Shown: positions 16,863 to 24,676 of the stretch, piece by piece | How the letters are laid out: each line of letters starts with the position of its first letter | How positions within the stretch are numbered: position 1 is the first letter of the stretch | From: JANXQG01 sp963775975 | GTDB taxonomy: Bacteria; Planctomycetota; Planctomycetia; Pirellulales; Thermoguttaceae | DNA: 64,000 nt | Reading direction: 5' to 3' | Assembly: GCA_963775975.1 (NCBI GenBank) | Contig: CAVZKX010000003.1 | Coordinates: 1,488,001-1,552,000 of the forward strand | Program-made: the position numbers and the translations under genes | Notes under the pieces: generated by a model | What the model was told of the DNA's origin: nothing | Seen by the model: the letters and a program-made list of their open reading frames with translations, nothing else | Database searches by the model: none

Positions 16863-18156
16863 CTACCCGCTTGTGGCGGCTGTCGCGGCGGCGGGAATGC
16901 CCGTGCAAACGGTCATCTCGGGACCGTTCGTGCACCGCCCCTGCGTTGTTTCGGCGGTGGTGCGAGCGCTCGGATGTTGTCGTAAGTCCATATCGGACAA
17001 TGGGTTCCGACTCGCGTCACTGCCCGCAATCGCGGCTAGCCGGTTGAGGGGGTGGGGCGTGAGACTCGACTCGGTCCGGCCGCGAAGACGCTCGGCAGCC
17101 AACCTCTTCTCGGCCAACATCAGCCGGACGAGCCGATCGGCCTCTCGTCGCTCCTCCGGGTCGGGCACCACGTCGGCGCCGACATACCGGCACTGGGCAT
17201 CATGGATTTCATCCATGCGGTCCCAGTCGAAGTCGTCGTCCAATTCGTCTTCCAAGTCGTCGTCATAGGTTTCATCGTCGCCGAGCTCCTCGTTGTCCAA
17301 CTCGTCGTGGACTTGGCCGTCGCTGAGCGCAGTGGCTTCCAATTCCTGGGAAGTAGGCTCTGTTTCGTCGGCGTCGAGGCCAGCCGCCCCAGCGGAGGCC
17401 TGAATCTCGGCTCCATTGCCCTCGACACCATTGCTGAGGGCTTCGGAGGGCCATCTTACGCGCGGCGGCCTCGTGCATATTGGCGGGCGGCGTGGGGGCA
17501 GCCGCGGCGGGTTCCGAGGCCGGGGGAGCTTGGGGAGGGTGGTGACCGTTGCTCGACGGTGGTGCGCCGTTGGACAAATGACCGTTTTGCGTGGCGAGTG
17601 GTGCGGGATGTTCGTTTTGAGTAGTCGGCGGCGAATTACTAGTGGCCGCAGCGGCACGTCGCGGAGCGAGATGAGTACCTTGCTTGGCATCGACCTCCTC
17701 AAATGCGTCGTCGAAATAGCCGTAAAACTCCGCGACTTTATCGGCCGGCACGACCTTCACGGCGGCGGAGCAGACGTTCGCCAGGAGCGATTGAACCTGA
17801 TCGGCCGTGAACGTATTCGGGCTGCGCTTGGCGTAATCCTCGGGATTCCGGCGTTCGAGCATCCACGCAGCCGCGCGCCAGTATTTCGGCTCGGTGGCAG
17901 CGCGGTGGATCATTCCATTGCGCGCCAAACTGCCGGCCATCTCGACCTGGCTCAATTTCGCGGCAAATGCCGGATCGCGCGCAGCCGTGCGGCCGATGGT
18001 CGTATGGTGGCATTTGACATACGCGGCCGCTTCACGCCGGCTCGCGCCGCGGCCGATGAGCACGATAATGAGGTCTTTTTTCACTTGGTCCAATGTACCG
18101 CAGCGTTCGGTGGGTTCGAGCGTGACAGCGACGATATCGACGGGGTCTTTTTTCAC
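16863..18156 (-). CDS. HTH DNA-binding protein with acidic C-terminus, frameshifted
   Basis: About 430 residues if one C is removed from the CCC (GGG on the + strand, 17448-17450); the restored junction reads RKMASEALSNGVEG. GTG 18156 is chosen because GAAAGG lies upstream. Residues about 20-60 hold a homeodomain-like HTH (RGASRREAAAYVKCHHTTIG), like terminase-small-subunit or transposase HTHs. A Pro/Ala/Asn/His-rich linker follows, then a strongly acidic stretch (DDDLEDELDDDFDWDRMDEI) and a helical segment (EERREADRLVRLMLAEKRLA). It heads the menaquinone operon, 34 bp upstream of the MqnE-like gene. A regulatory role is an inference. Confidence 0.68.
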
Positions 18157-18244
18157 GGCAGTTGCCTTTCGTAAAGGGGTTTGGTTTGGGTAGCGAGCAG
18201 GAGAACCGCGATATTGCGCCCGCTCGCTACTAGTGGCAACGAGA

Positions 18245-18272
18245 ATTATAATCTGTTTACAGGTGATGTCAA
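18245..18272 (-). promoter_or_regulatory. Consensus sigma70-type promoter for the HTH-mqn operon
   Basis: On the minus strand TTGACA (18272-18267) and TATAAT (18250-18245), both perfect hexamers, are 16 bp apart. The predicted start is near 18238, giving a leader of about 80 nt before GTG 18156. A perfect palindrome AATAGCTATT (18271-18280) overlaps the -35, and a CTGT-TT-ACAG dyad (18253-18262) lies in the spacer; both are operator candidates. Confidence 0.65.
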
Positions 18273-18466
18273 TAGCTATTGTCGAGAGTTTGCCGAGTTG
18301 ACGCAAGTCATGCTTTGGCAAGGACTTGCGCGGACGAATGACCGTCGGAATCCGATGAATAAACCTGAAAATGCGTTTTCAGTATTGTGCGGTGGCGGTG
18401 ATTGACATGTCGCATCGCGAAAGTAATATGAAGTTGCCGTGAGTGCCGCGGATCGGCAAAAAAACG

Positions 18467-18551
18467 TCGCGAAACCGCAAGCGTGGGTCCGAAGCGGTTA
18501 ATTGCTTGAACCTTTTTGTGACGCGCCGACTTCACGCTTGCGGTTTCGCGA
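18467..18551. repeat. RAYT-associated 19-bp inverted repeat
   Basis: TCGCGAAACCGCAAGCGTG (18467-18485) is perfectly inverted at 18533-18551 around a 47-nt interior. It sits 18 bp before the REP-associated transposase gene, the position expected of the REP palindromes that such transposases recognise. Related fragments occur near 3169 and 3350. Confidence 0.75.
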
Positions 18552-18569
18552 AATCCTTGGAGGTTCGTC

Positions 18570-19184
18570 GTGGTAGCCGCATATCATCTCGTTTGGACCG
18601 TCTACGGCTATTGGCTTCCCAACGATCCGCGCGGCAGCATGTCGCTCGAGATTCGCAATCCGGTCATCGCGAACCTCGGCGATATTCACTACGGCCGAAA
18701 GAAGATCCAGCCGGTCGGACGCATGCTCCGCGACTTTCACGACGCGACGCGGCGAGTGCTGCTGCACGAACCTCTCGATTTTGCGGCCGACGAGGTGCTA
18801 GCGATCGCGGCCTCGTTTGCCGAGGTAATCCGCGAACGAAGCTATACCTGTTATGCCTGCGCGATCATGCCGGATCACATCCATATTCTGATTCGCAAGC
18901 ATCGCGACGTCGCCGAAACGATGATCGAGAGTCTGCAAAAGAAGAGTCGCGAGGCGGTCGTGAATCTCCGACAACGCGCCGCCGAACATCCCGTCTGGGG
19001 CGGTCCCGGCTGGAAAGTCTATCTGGATACTCGGGACGATATTGTGAGAACCGTCCAATATATCGATAACAATCCTCGCAAGGATGGATTGCCGCCACAA
19101 GCGTGGCCGTTCGTCACGAAGTACGACGGCTGGCTTCCGGGACAAGTCCGCGTCGTGCGGAGGGAAGCGACCGAGCGCGGTTGA
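18570..19184 (+). CDS. REP-associated tyrosine transposase (RAYT, Y1 family)
   Basis: 204 residues, a single-domain IS200/IS605-like Y1 transposase. Metal-binding HUH motif: IMPDHIHILI near residue 105. Catalytic Tyr candidate: TVQYIDNNPRKDGLP near residue 160; both are as in RAYT proteins. WTVYGYWLPNDPRGS is the typical N-terminus. RAYTs are single-copy housekeeping-like genes thought to spread REP palindromes rather than move themselves. The start is GTG 18570; SD-like GGAGG lies upstream (18559-18563). An inverted repeat directly upstream supports the assignment. Confidence 0.88.
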   Translation: MVAAYHLVWTVYGYWLPNDPRGSMSLEIRNPVIANLGDIHYGRKKIQPVGRMLRDFHDATRRVLLHEPLDFAADEVLAIAASFAEVIRERSYTCYACAIMPDHIHILIRKHRDVAETMIESLQKKSREAVVNLRQRAAEHPVWGGPGWKVYLDTRDDIVRTVQYIDNNPRKDGLPPQAWPFVTKYDGWLPGQVRVVRREATERG

Positions 19185-19521
19185 GCAGTTCTTTGGCGCC
19201 TCACCGCTTCGCCTTTCGCCAAATCGCGACGACTCCCCGACATTCGGCAAAGTCTTTGAAGAGTTCAACGACCGTCGCGAAACCGAACGTCGATCCGTGC
19301 AAACTACACAATCCCTTGAGCCGCAACGGCGCTCATTGTAGTGTCGATTTCTACCAGTATGATCAAACCAACACTCACCGCAACAATTTGGCAATGCCGC
19401 AAGCTTGTGGTTGGTCTGATGGCTTGTAAGCAAATTGCTGAGCGACGCTTCGGAATGGCAACTATTCAGAGAGGGGCCACTCCGCTATACTACTGGTGAC
19501 AACGTCAGGAGGAATTTCGCC
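19185..19521. other. thiC 5' region, no gene and no recognisable TPP riboswitch
   Basis: 337 bp without a convincing reading frame. I looked for the thi-box elements (CUGAGA and the ACCUGAU/CUGGAUAAUGCCAG arm) in the right order and did not find them. A second GCGAAACCG-type fragment occurs near 19278. Confidence 0.5.
19507..19512 (+). promoter_or_regulatory. Strong ribosome-binding site of thiC
   Basis: A perfect AGGAGG nine bases before ATG 19522 fixes the thiC start, although the frame is open 87 bp further upstream. Confidence 0.8.
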
Positions 19522-21276
19522 ATGTCTATTATCGAATCTACCGCCGCTCAGGAAATTACCCACAAAAAGCCGCAGCCGGCGAAAAACGCGCCGCCATCGA
19601 CGCAAAACGTCGCTGAGACAAAACAGTCAGCCGCCGTCGAGCGGGTCTACATCGAAGTCGCCGAAGGCGTCCGCGTGCCCGTGCGAAAGATCAATCTGAC
19701 CGACGGCGAGACATTTCATGTCTACGACACCGGCGGGCCGCAGGACCATGAAATCCGCGAGGGGCTGCCGGCGCTCCGCGAGCCGTGGATTCGTGGCCGC
19801 GGCGATTGCGATGAGGTCGAGCCGTTGAAAGACCCAGCCGGCGAGCATCTGATTCCGGAGAAGCTGCGTAGGGCGAAAGTTCTTCGCGGGCGCGGACCGG
19901 TGACGCAGTTGCATTATGCCCGGCAGGGAACGATTACGCCGGAAATGCGCTTCGTCGCCGCGCGAGAAAACTGCGACGCCGAGTTCGTGCGGGCGGAAAT
20001 CGCCCGAGGCCGCGCGATCCTGCCGTCGAATATCAATCATCCCGAAAGCGAGCCGATGATCATCGGCCGCAACTTCCTGGTAAAGGTCAATGCGAACATC
20101 GGCAACTCGGCCGTCCGCTCGTCGATCGACGACGAGGTGCAGAAGATGCAATGGGCGACCCGCTGGGGGGCCGACACGGTGATGGACCTCTCCACCGGCC
20201 TCAACATCCACGCCACGCGGGAGTGGATCGTGCGAAACTCGCCTGTGCCGATCGGAACGGTGCCGATCTATCAGGCGTTGGAAAAGGTCGGCGGCAAGGC
20301 GGAGGATTTGAACTTTGATATTTATCTCCAAACGCTTCAGGAGCAGGCCGAGCAAGGCGTCGATTATTTCACGATTCATGCGGGCGTGCTGCTGCGATAT
20401 ATTCCGCTAGCCGCGCGGCGCGTGACGGGCATTGTCTCCCGCGGCGGCTCGATCATGGCCAAGTGGTGCATGACGCACCATGAGGAAAGCTTCCTTTACA
20501 CACGGTTCCGCGAACTCTGCGACCTGATGGCACGATATGACGTGGCCGTTTCGCTCGGCGACGGACTGCGGCCGGGCTCGATTGCCGACGCCAACGACGC
20601 TGCCCAGTTCGCCGAACTCGATACGCTCGGCGAGCTGACGAAGATCGCCTGGGAGCATGGCGTGCAAGTGATGATCGAAGGGCCGGGCCATGTGCCGATG
20701 CACATGATCAAGGAAAACGTCGATCGGCAGATGGCGATTTGCCACGAGGCCCCGTTCTACACGCTCGGGCCGCTGACGACCGACATCGCCCCGGCCTACG
20801 ACCATATAACTTCCGCGATCGGCGCGGCAATGATCGGCTGGCACGGCACGGCGATGCTCTGCTACGTGACGCCGAAGGAGCATCTGGGGCTGCCCGACAA
20901 GAACGACGTGAAGGAAGGCATGATCGCCTACAAGATCGCCGCCCATGCAGCCGACTTGGCCAAGGGGCATCCCGGCGCCCAGGAGTGGGACAACGCGCTT
21001 TCAAGGGCACGGTTCGACTTCCGCTGGGAAGATCAGTTCAACTTGGCGCTCGATCCGGAGCGTGCCCGATCGTATCACGACGAGACGCTGCCGACGCCGG
21101 GTGCGAAGCTGGCTCATTTTTGCAGCATGTGCGGCCCGCAGTTCTGCTCGATGAAGATCACGCAGGACGTGCGGAAGTATGCCCAGGAGCACGGGCTGGC
21201 GGGCGAGGAGGCTGTTGCGGCGGGCATGCACGAGAAGGCGGAGGAGTTCAAGGCACGGGGGGCGAAGTTATATTGA
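19522..21276 (+). CDS. thiC: Phosphomethylpyrimidine synthase
   Basis: 584 residues. ThiC converts aminoimidazole ribotide to hydroxymethylpyrimidine phosphate for thiamine using SAM and a [4Fe-4S] cluster. The C-terminal cluster motif CSMCGPQFC (about residue 548), the barrel motifs NINHPESEPMIIGRNFLVK, MDLSTGLNIHATREW and EGPGHVPMH, and the N-terminal domain are all present, so it is full length. ATG 19522 is set by the AGGAGG site. Its last 9 bp overlap the converging DUF2007 gene. No other thiamine gene is nearby. Confidence 0.96.
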   Translation: MSIIESTAAQEITHKKPQPAKNAPPSTQNVAETKQSAAVERVYIEVAEGVRVPVRKINLTDGETFHVYDTGGPQDHEIREGLPALREPWIRGRGDCDEVEPLKDPAGEHLIPEKLRRAKVLRGRGPVTQLHYARQGTITPEMRFVAARENCDAEFVRAEIARGRAILPSNINHPESEPMIIGRNFLVKVNANIGNSAVRSSIDDEVQKMQWATRWGADTVMDLSTGLNIHATREWIVRNSPVPIGTVPIYQALEKVGGKAEDLNFDIYLQTLQEQAEQGVDYFTIHAGVLLRYIPLAARRVTGIVSRGGSIMAKWCMTHHEESFLYTRFRELCDLMARYDVAVSLGDGLRPGSIADANDAAQFAELDTLGELTKIAWEHGVQVMIEGPGHVPMHMIKENVDRQMAICHEAPFYTLGPLTTDIAPAYDHITSAIGAAMIGWHGTAMLCYVTPKEHLGLPDKNDVKEGMIAYKIAAHAADLAKGHPGAQEWDNALSRARFDFRWEDQFNLALDPERARSYHDETLPTPGAKLAHFCSMCGPQFCSMKITQDVRKYAQEHGLAGEEAVAAGMHEKAEEFKARGAKLY

Positions 21277-21633
21277 AGCCGTCGGCACGTCCACATGCGC
21301 ACCGCACTCCGGGCAGACTTCGACGTGCCCGCGGCGGTCGGAGGGGAACCAGATTTCCGCCTGGCACGAGGGACAGTTGAAGCCGATGCCCGCGTCCGCA
21401 TCGGCCGCGGGCGGCAGGGCGTCCGCCCTAAGTTCGGCTAAAACTTGCTCCGCGCGGGCGGCGTCGACCGCGGGCACCTGCAGCTTGATGCCGCCGAACG
21501 TGGTCGCCGTCAAGAGCGCGCCCAGGTTCTCGTCGGTCGGAAAGACTCTGATGCCGGCGGCCTCCAGCGCAAGCCGCTGCGGCTCCGCGTCGGCCAAAGT
21601 GTAGTGCGTGGCAACCGTAACGAAGTCATCCAT
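21268..21633 (-). CDS. DUF2007-type protein with zinc-ribbon-like tail
   Basis: About 121 residues from ATG 21633. The N-terminal part (MDDFVTVATHYTLADAEPQR...LEAAGIRVFPTDEN) is the ferredoxin-like DUF2007 signal-transduction-type domain. The tail has two CxxC pairs (CPSCQAEIWF and CPECGAHV) that could bind zinc. Cytoplasmic, no signal peptide. The function is unknown. It converges on and slightly overlaps thiC. Confidence 0.75.
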   Translation of the reverse strand: MDDFVTVATHYTLADAEPQRLALEAAGIRVFPTDENLGALLTATTFGGIKLQVPAVDAARAEQVLAELRADALPPAADADAGIGFNCPSCQAEIWFPSDRRGHVEVCPECGAHVDVPTASI

Positions 21634-21774
21634 AGTTGTTATTCCTAATGCTGCGGCCAATTGCTGAAAGTCGCGACGCTAATGATTCTTAACCGCCGAT
21701 GCGCCAATGTCAACCATGCGGCCCTCTTGACCTAGGGAAAACCCGTAGACACAATGGGGCCGATCTGAACAATT

Positions 21775-23463
21775 GTGATTTCTGAATTGCCCTTGATGTG
21801 GGACTACCTCATCCTCACCGCTTCGAACGACCGCCAGGCGGCCGGCTATGAAAGCCAATTGGAATTGCGCCGCCGCGCGGGACTGCTGCCGGACATAGGG
21901 ACGGCGATCGTCGTCGCCGATCCGCAGGGCAAGCGCGTGGGCAGCGGCGGTAGCACGCTATATTGCCTGATGCGTGTAGTTCAGGAAGAAGTGAAGCGAT
22001 CCGGCCAGGCGGCGGAAGATCTCGCGGCGGTCGAGCGGCTGCTGCAGGGGCTGCGGATTCTCATTCTACATGCCGGCGGCGATTCGCGCCGCGTGCCAGC
22101 GTATGGGCCATGCGGCAAGATCTTTTCACCCGTGCCCGGTGAACCGCGCGAAGGCGTGATTTCGACGCTTTTTGACCGGCTTTATCCGATTTTTCGCGAT
22201 ATGCCCGGCGGAGCGAAGGGCGCAGGCCAGGTTATCGTCGCGGCCGGAGACGCCCTACCCTTCTTCGATGCGTCGCTCGTCCGCTTCGACCGGCCTGGTA
22301 TCGTCGCCTTGGGCGCCTATGCGACGCCGGAATCAGCCAGCAAGCACGGCGTGTTCTGCGTCGCCGCCAATGCCGAGACGCGGCTGTTTCTGCAAAAGCC
22401 ATCGCCCGACGAGCAGCGACGGCTAGGCGCGATTGACGCCGACGGCCGGTCGGTCCTCGATATCGGCATCATGAGTTTCGATGCCGCAACCGTGCGCGAC
22501 CTGTTCCATGCGTTTGACGTCGAATTTGGCGAAAGTGGCCCGCGGTTTCCCGACGAGATCGAGCGGCTTGTGTTCGATCGCGGACTTGATCTCTATCGCG
22601 AAATCTGCTGCGCCTTGGGCAGCGAAGCCACCGCAGAGCATCATCGCACTAGTTCGCTGGCTAGCGGATCGGCTTGGTCCGCCGGGCAGCTTGCCAAAAT
22701 CCATTGCGTACTTTCCGACGTGCCGTTTTCGACGGTGGTTTTGCCGGAGTGCGATTTTTTGCACTTTGGCACAACGCGGCAGTTGATCACGAGCGGGACG
22801 AAATTGATCGAATACGATCTGCTGCGAACACTGGGCAAGCTAGACGCCTCAGATGACGAGAAGCTGTTTTTAATCGACGTGAAGCTATCGTACGAACGCG
22901 AGGGCGGCCGCAACTTGCGCATAAATAACCTGTTAAGCCGAAACGGAACCATCAATGGCGGGCATAGCTGGGTGGAGGGCTGCCGTGTTACCGCGTCTCT
23001 GAAAACTGACGGTCAAAACGTCGTTGTCGGCGTTGATGTAGATGAGTCGCTCGAATTGCCGGTTGGGGCGTGTTTGGATGTGATCGCTGGCGACACTCGT
23101 GCCGGTCAAAACGCATGGTTCGTCCGTATCTATCACGTCGACGATACGTTCAAAGACTCGCTCTCTCGCGGTGCCACTCTCTGCGGGCGGCCGATGACCG
23201 ATTGGCTGGCCACGGTTGGCGCGAACGCCGATAACGTATGGCCGGATGGCATAGACGAGGAAGAACGGAGCTTGTGGAATGCTTGCGTCTTTCCCGCCGT
23301 TGCTTGGCCGCAAGGTTTTCGCGATTGGCTCTGGATGTTGGATCCCACGACGGCAAGCGCGGAGCAGAAACGGGCATGGCTTGAAGCAGATCGATACAGC
23401 GTGGCGAAAATCGCGCTGCTGGCCGATATGGAGGCGTTTTATGCGCGGCGTGCGGCAATGTAG
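21775..23463 (+). CDS. Fucose-1-phosphate guanylyltransferase/L-fucokinase-domain protein
   Basis: 562 residues matching the fucose pyrophosphorylase domain. The nucleotide loop is RVGSGGSTLYCL (about residue 58), followed by ILHAGGDSRRVPAYGPCGKIF, a hallmark of this family. There is no C-terminal GHMP kinase domain, so it is probably a nucleotidyltransferase only, making GDP-fucose or a related GDP-sugar. The start could be ATG 21796. The TAG stop is supplied by a palindromic element. The next gene makes a GDP-mannose-type sugar, consistent with a shared GDP-sugar supply. Confidence 0.75.
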   Translation: MISELPLMWDYLILTASNDRQAAGYESQLELRRRAGLLPDIGTAIVVADPQGKRVGSGGSTLYCLMRVVQEEVKRSGQAAEDLAAVERLLQGLRILILHAGGDSRRVPAYGPCGKIFSPVPGEPREGVISTLFDRLYPIFRDMPGGAKGAGQVIVAAGDALPFFDASLVRFDRPGIVALGAYATPESASKHGVFCVAANAETRLFLQKPSPDEQRRLGAIDADGRSVLDIGIMSFDAATVRDLFHAFDVEFGESGPRFPDEIERLVFDRGLDLYREICCALGSEATAEHHRTSSLASGSAWSAGQLAKIHCVLSDVPFSTVVLPECDFLHFGTTRQLITSGTKLIEYDLLRTLGKLDASDDEKLFLIDVKLSYEREGGRNLRINNLLSRNGTINGGHSWVEGCRVTASLKTDGQNVVVGVDVDESLELPVGACLDVIAGDTRAGQNAWFVRIYHVDDTFKDSLSRGATLCGRPMTDWLATVGANADNVWPDGIDEEERSLWNACVFPAVAWPQGFRDWLWMLDPTTASAEQKRAWLEADRYSVAKIALLADMEAFYARRAAM

Positions 23464-23484
23464 GTCCCGCTTGCCGAACGGGAC
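23461..23484 (+). repeat. 24-nt palindromic element, copy providing a stop codon
   Basis: It starts TAGGTCCC; the stem GTCCCG/CGGGAC encloses TTGCCGAA-type loop bases. Its first three bases are the stop codon of the fucose-1-P guanylyltransferase-like gene. It is paired head to head with the copy at 23543-23566, 58 bp away. Confidence 0.8.
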
Positions 23485-23542
23485 TGTTGTGGTATAAATC
23501 GCTCGATAAGCTGGAAGGTCTGCGGTGATTCGTCACGCGAAA

Positions 23543-23566
23543 GTCCCTTCCGGCAGAAGGGACCTA
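23543..23566 (-). repeat. 24-nt palindromic element, inverted copy
   Basis: On the minus strand it begins TAGGTCCC, with stem GTCCCTTC/GAAGGGAC around TGCCG. It ends 11 bp before the mannose-1-P guanylyltransferase ATG, so a hairpin would form just ahead of that start in the mRNA. Confidence 0.8.
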
Positions 23567-23577
23567 CTGCGGACATT

Positions 23578-24672
23578 ATGCGTTACGCCCTGATTATTGC
23601 CGGCGGTTCCGGCACGCGGCTTTGGCCGCTGAGCCGCGAGGCACTGCCGAAGCAGCTCATTCCCTTTATCGATGGCAAGAGCCTGCTGGAAATCGCCTAT
23701 AACCGGCTCGATGGTTTGATCCCGCCCGAGCGACGTTTTATCTGCGCGGGCGAACGGCACGCCACGGCGATTCTCGATGCGGTTCCCGGCCTATCAATGG
23801 AAAACTTCGTCGGCGAGCCGACTGGCCGCGATACGCTCAACGCCGTGGGACTGGGCGCGGCGATAATCGCGCGTACCGATCCTGATGCGGTGATCGCCGT
23901 CTTTACCGCGGACCATATCATTCGGCCGATCGATCAGTTTCAAGAGATCATCGAGCAGGGATTTGATTTGGCCGAACGGCATCCCGAGACGCTCGTGACG
24001 TTCGGCATCGCGCCGACACAGCCGGCCACGGGTTACGGCTATCTGGAACTGGGCGAGTCCATAAATGGTACGGCGCGGGTGGTTAAGCAATTCAAGGAGA
24101 AGCCGGACGAGGCGACCGCGAAGACATACCTTGCTGCCGGACCGGATCGCTATCTCTGGAACAGCGGTATGTTCGTCTGGCGGGCCGCCACGCTGCTGGA
24201 TTGCATCCGACGTTTTGAGCCGGACAACGCTCCAGGGCTGGCCCGAGTTGCAGCGGCTTGGGGTGGCCCGAATCAGGCAGCCATCCTCGGCAACGTCTAT
24301 CCCGCGCTCCGCAAGGTGAGCGTCGATTTCGCGGTCATGGAGCCGGCCTCGCGCGATCCTCAATTCCGCGTGGCGGCCGTGCCGATGCCGCTGGAGTGGC
24401 TCGATGTCGGCTCCTGGCCGATGTTCGCCGAGACCTGCCCGCACGATGAGCAGCTAAACGCTCGGGCTGCCGAGCGGCACGTGCTCATCGATACGCGGCG
24501 CACGCTGATGGCGTCATCCGACCCAAATCACCTTATTGCCGCGATTGGCTGCGAGGATCTGATCATCATCCACACGCCCGATGCCACACTCGTCTGCCGG
24601 GCCGACCGGGCCGAGGAGATCAAAAAGGTCTACGGGATGGTGGGCGAGCGGTTTGGAAACGAGTACTTGTAA
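23578..24672 (+). CDS. Mannose-1-phosphate guanylyltransferase
   Basis: 364 residues, the short form without the C-terminal isomerase domain. Signature loop: IIAGGSGTRLWPLSREALPKQ at the N-terminus. Metal-binding FTADHIIRP (about residue 105), VKQFKEKPD and YLWNSGMFVW all fit the family. It makes GDP-mannose from mannose-1-phosphate and GTP. It lies 114 bp after the fucose-1-P guanylyltransferase-like gene, with two palindromes between. Its 3' end is 4 bp from the converging polX. Confidence 0.92.
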   Translation: MRYALIIAGGSGTRLWPLSREALPKQLIPFIDGKSLLEIAYNRLDGLIPPERRFICAGERHATAILDAVPGLSMENFVGEPTGRDTLNAVGLGAAIIARTDPDAVIAVFTADHIIRPIDQFQEIIEQGFDLAERHPETLVTFGIAPTQPATGYGYLELGESINGTARVVKQFKEKPDEATAKTYLAAGPDRYLWNSGMFVWRAATLLDCIRRFEPDNAPGLARVAAAWGGPNQAAILGNVYPALRKVSVDFAVMEPASRDPQFRVAAVPMPLEWLDVGSWPMFAETCPHDEQLNARAAERHVLIDTRRTLMASSDPNHLIAAIGCEDLIIIHTPDATLVCRADRAEEIKKVYGMVGERFGNEYL

Positions 24673-24676
24673 TGTC

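Larger units (their letters stand above)
18157..18569. other. Divergent intergenic region, no gene
   Basis: The space between the HTH gene and the RAYT gene. The left part is unusually AT-rich and carries the consensus promoter at 18245-18272. The right part carries the RAYT inverted repeat 18467-18551. No coding signal was seen. Confidence 0.6.

Noticed and set aside
18467..18551. CRISPR-like repeat pair
   Set aside because: Two inverted, not direct, copies and no spacer series; fits a RAYT palindrome.
19185..19521. TPP riboswitch
   Set aside because: A CTGAG and a CTGGTGAC-like stretch occur, but the order and the paired arms of the aptamer are not there.
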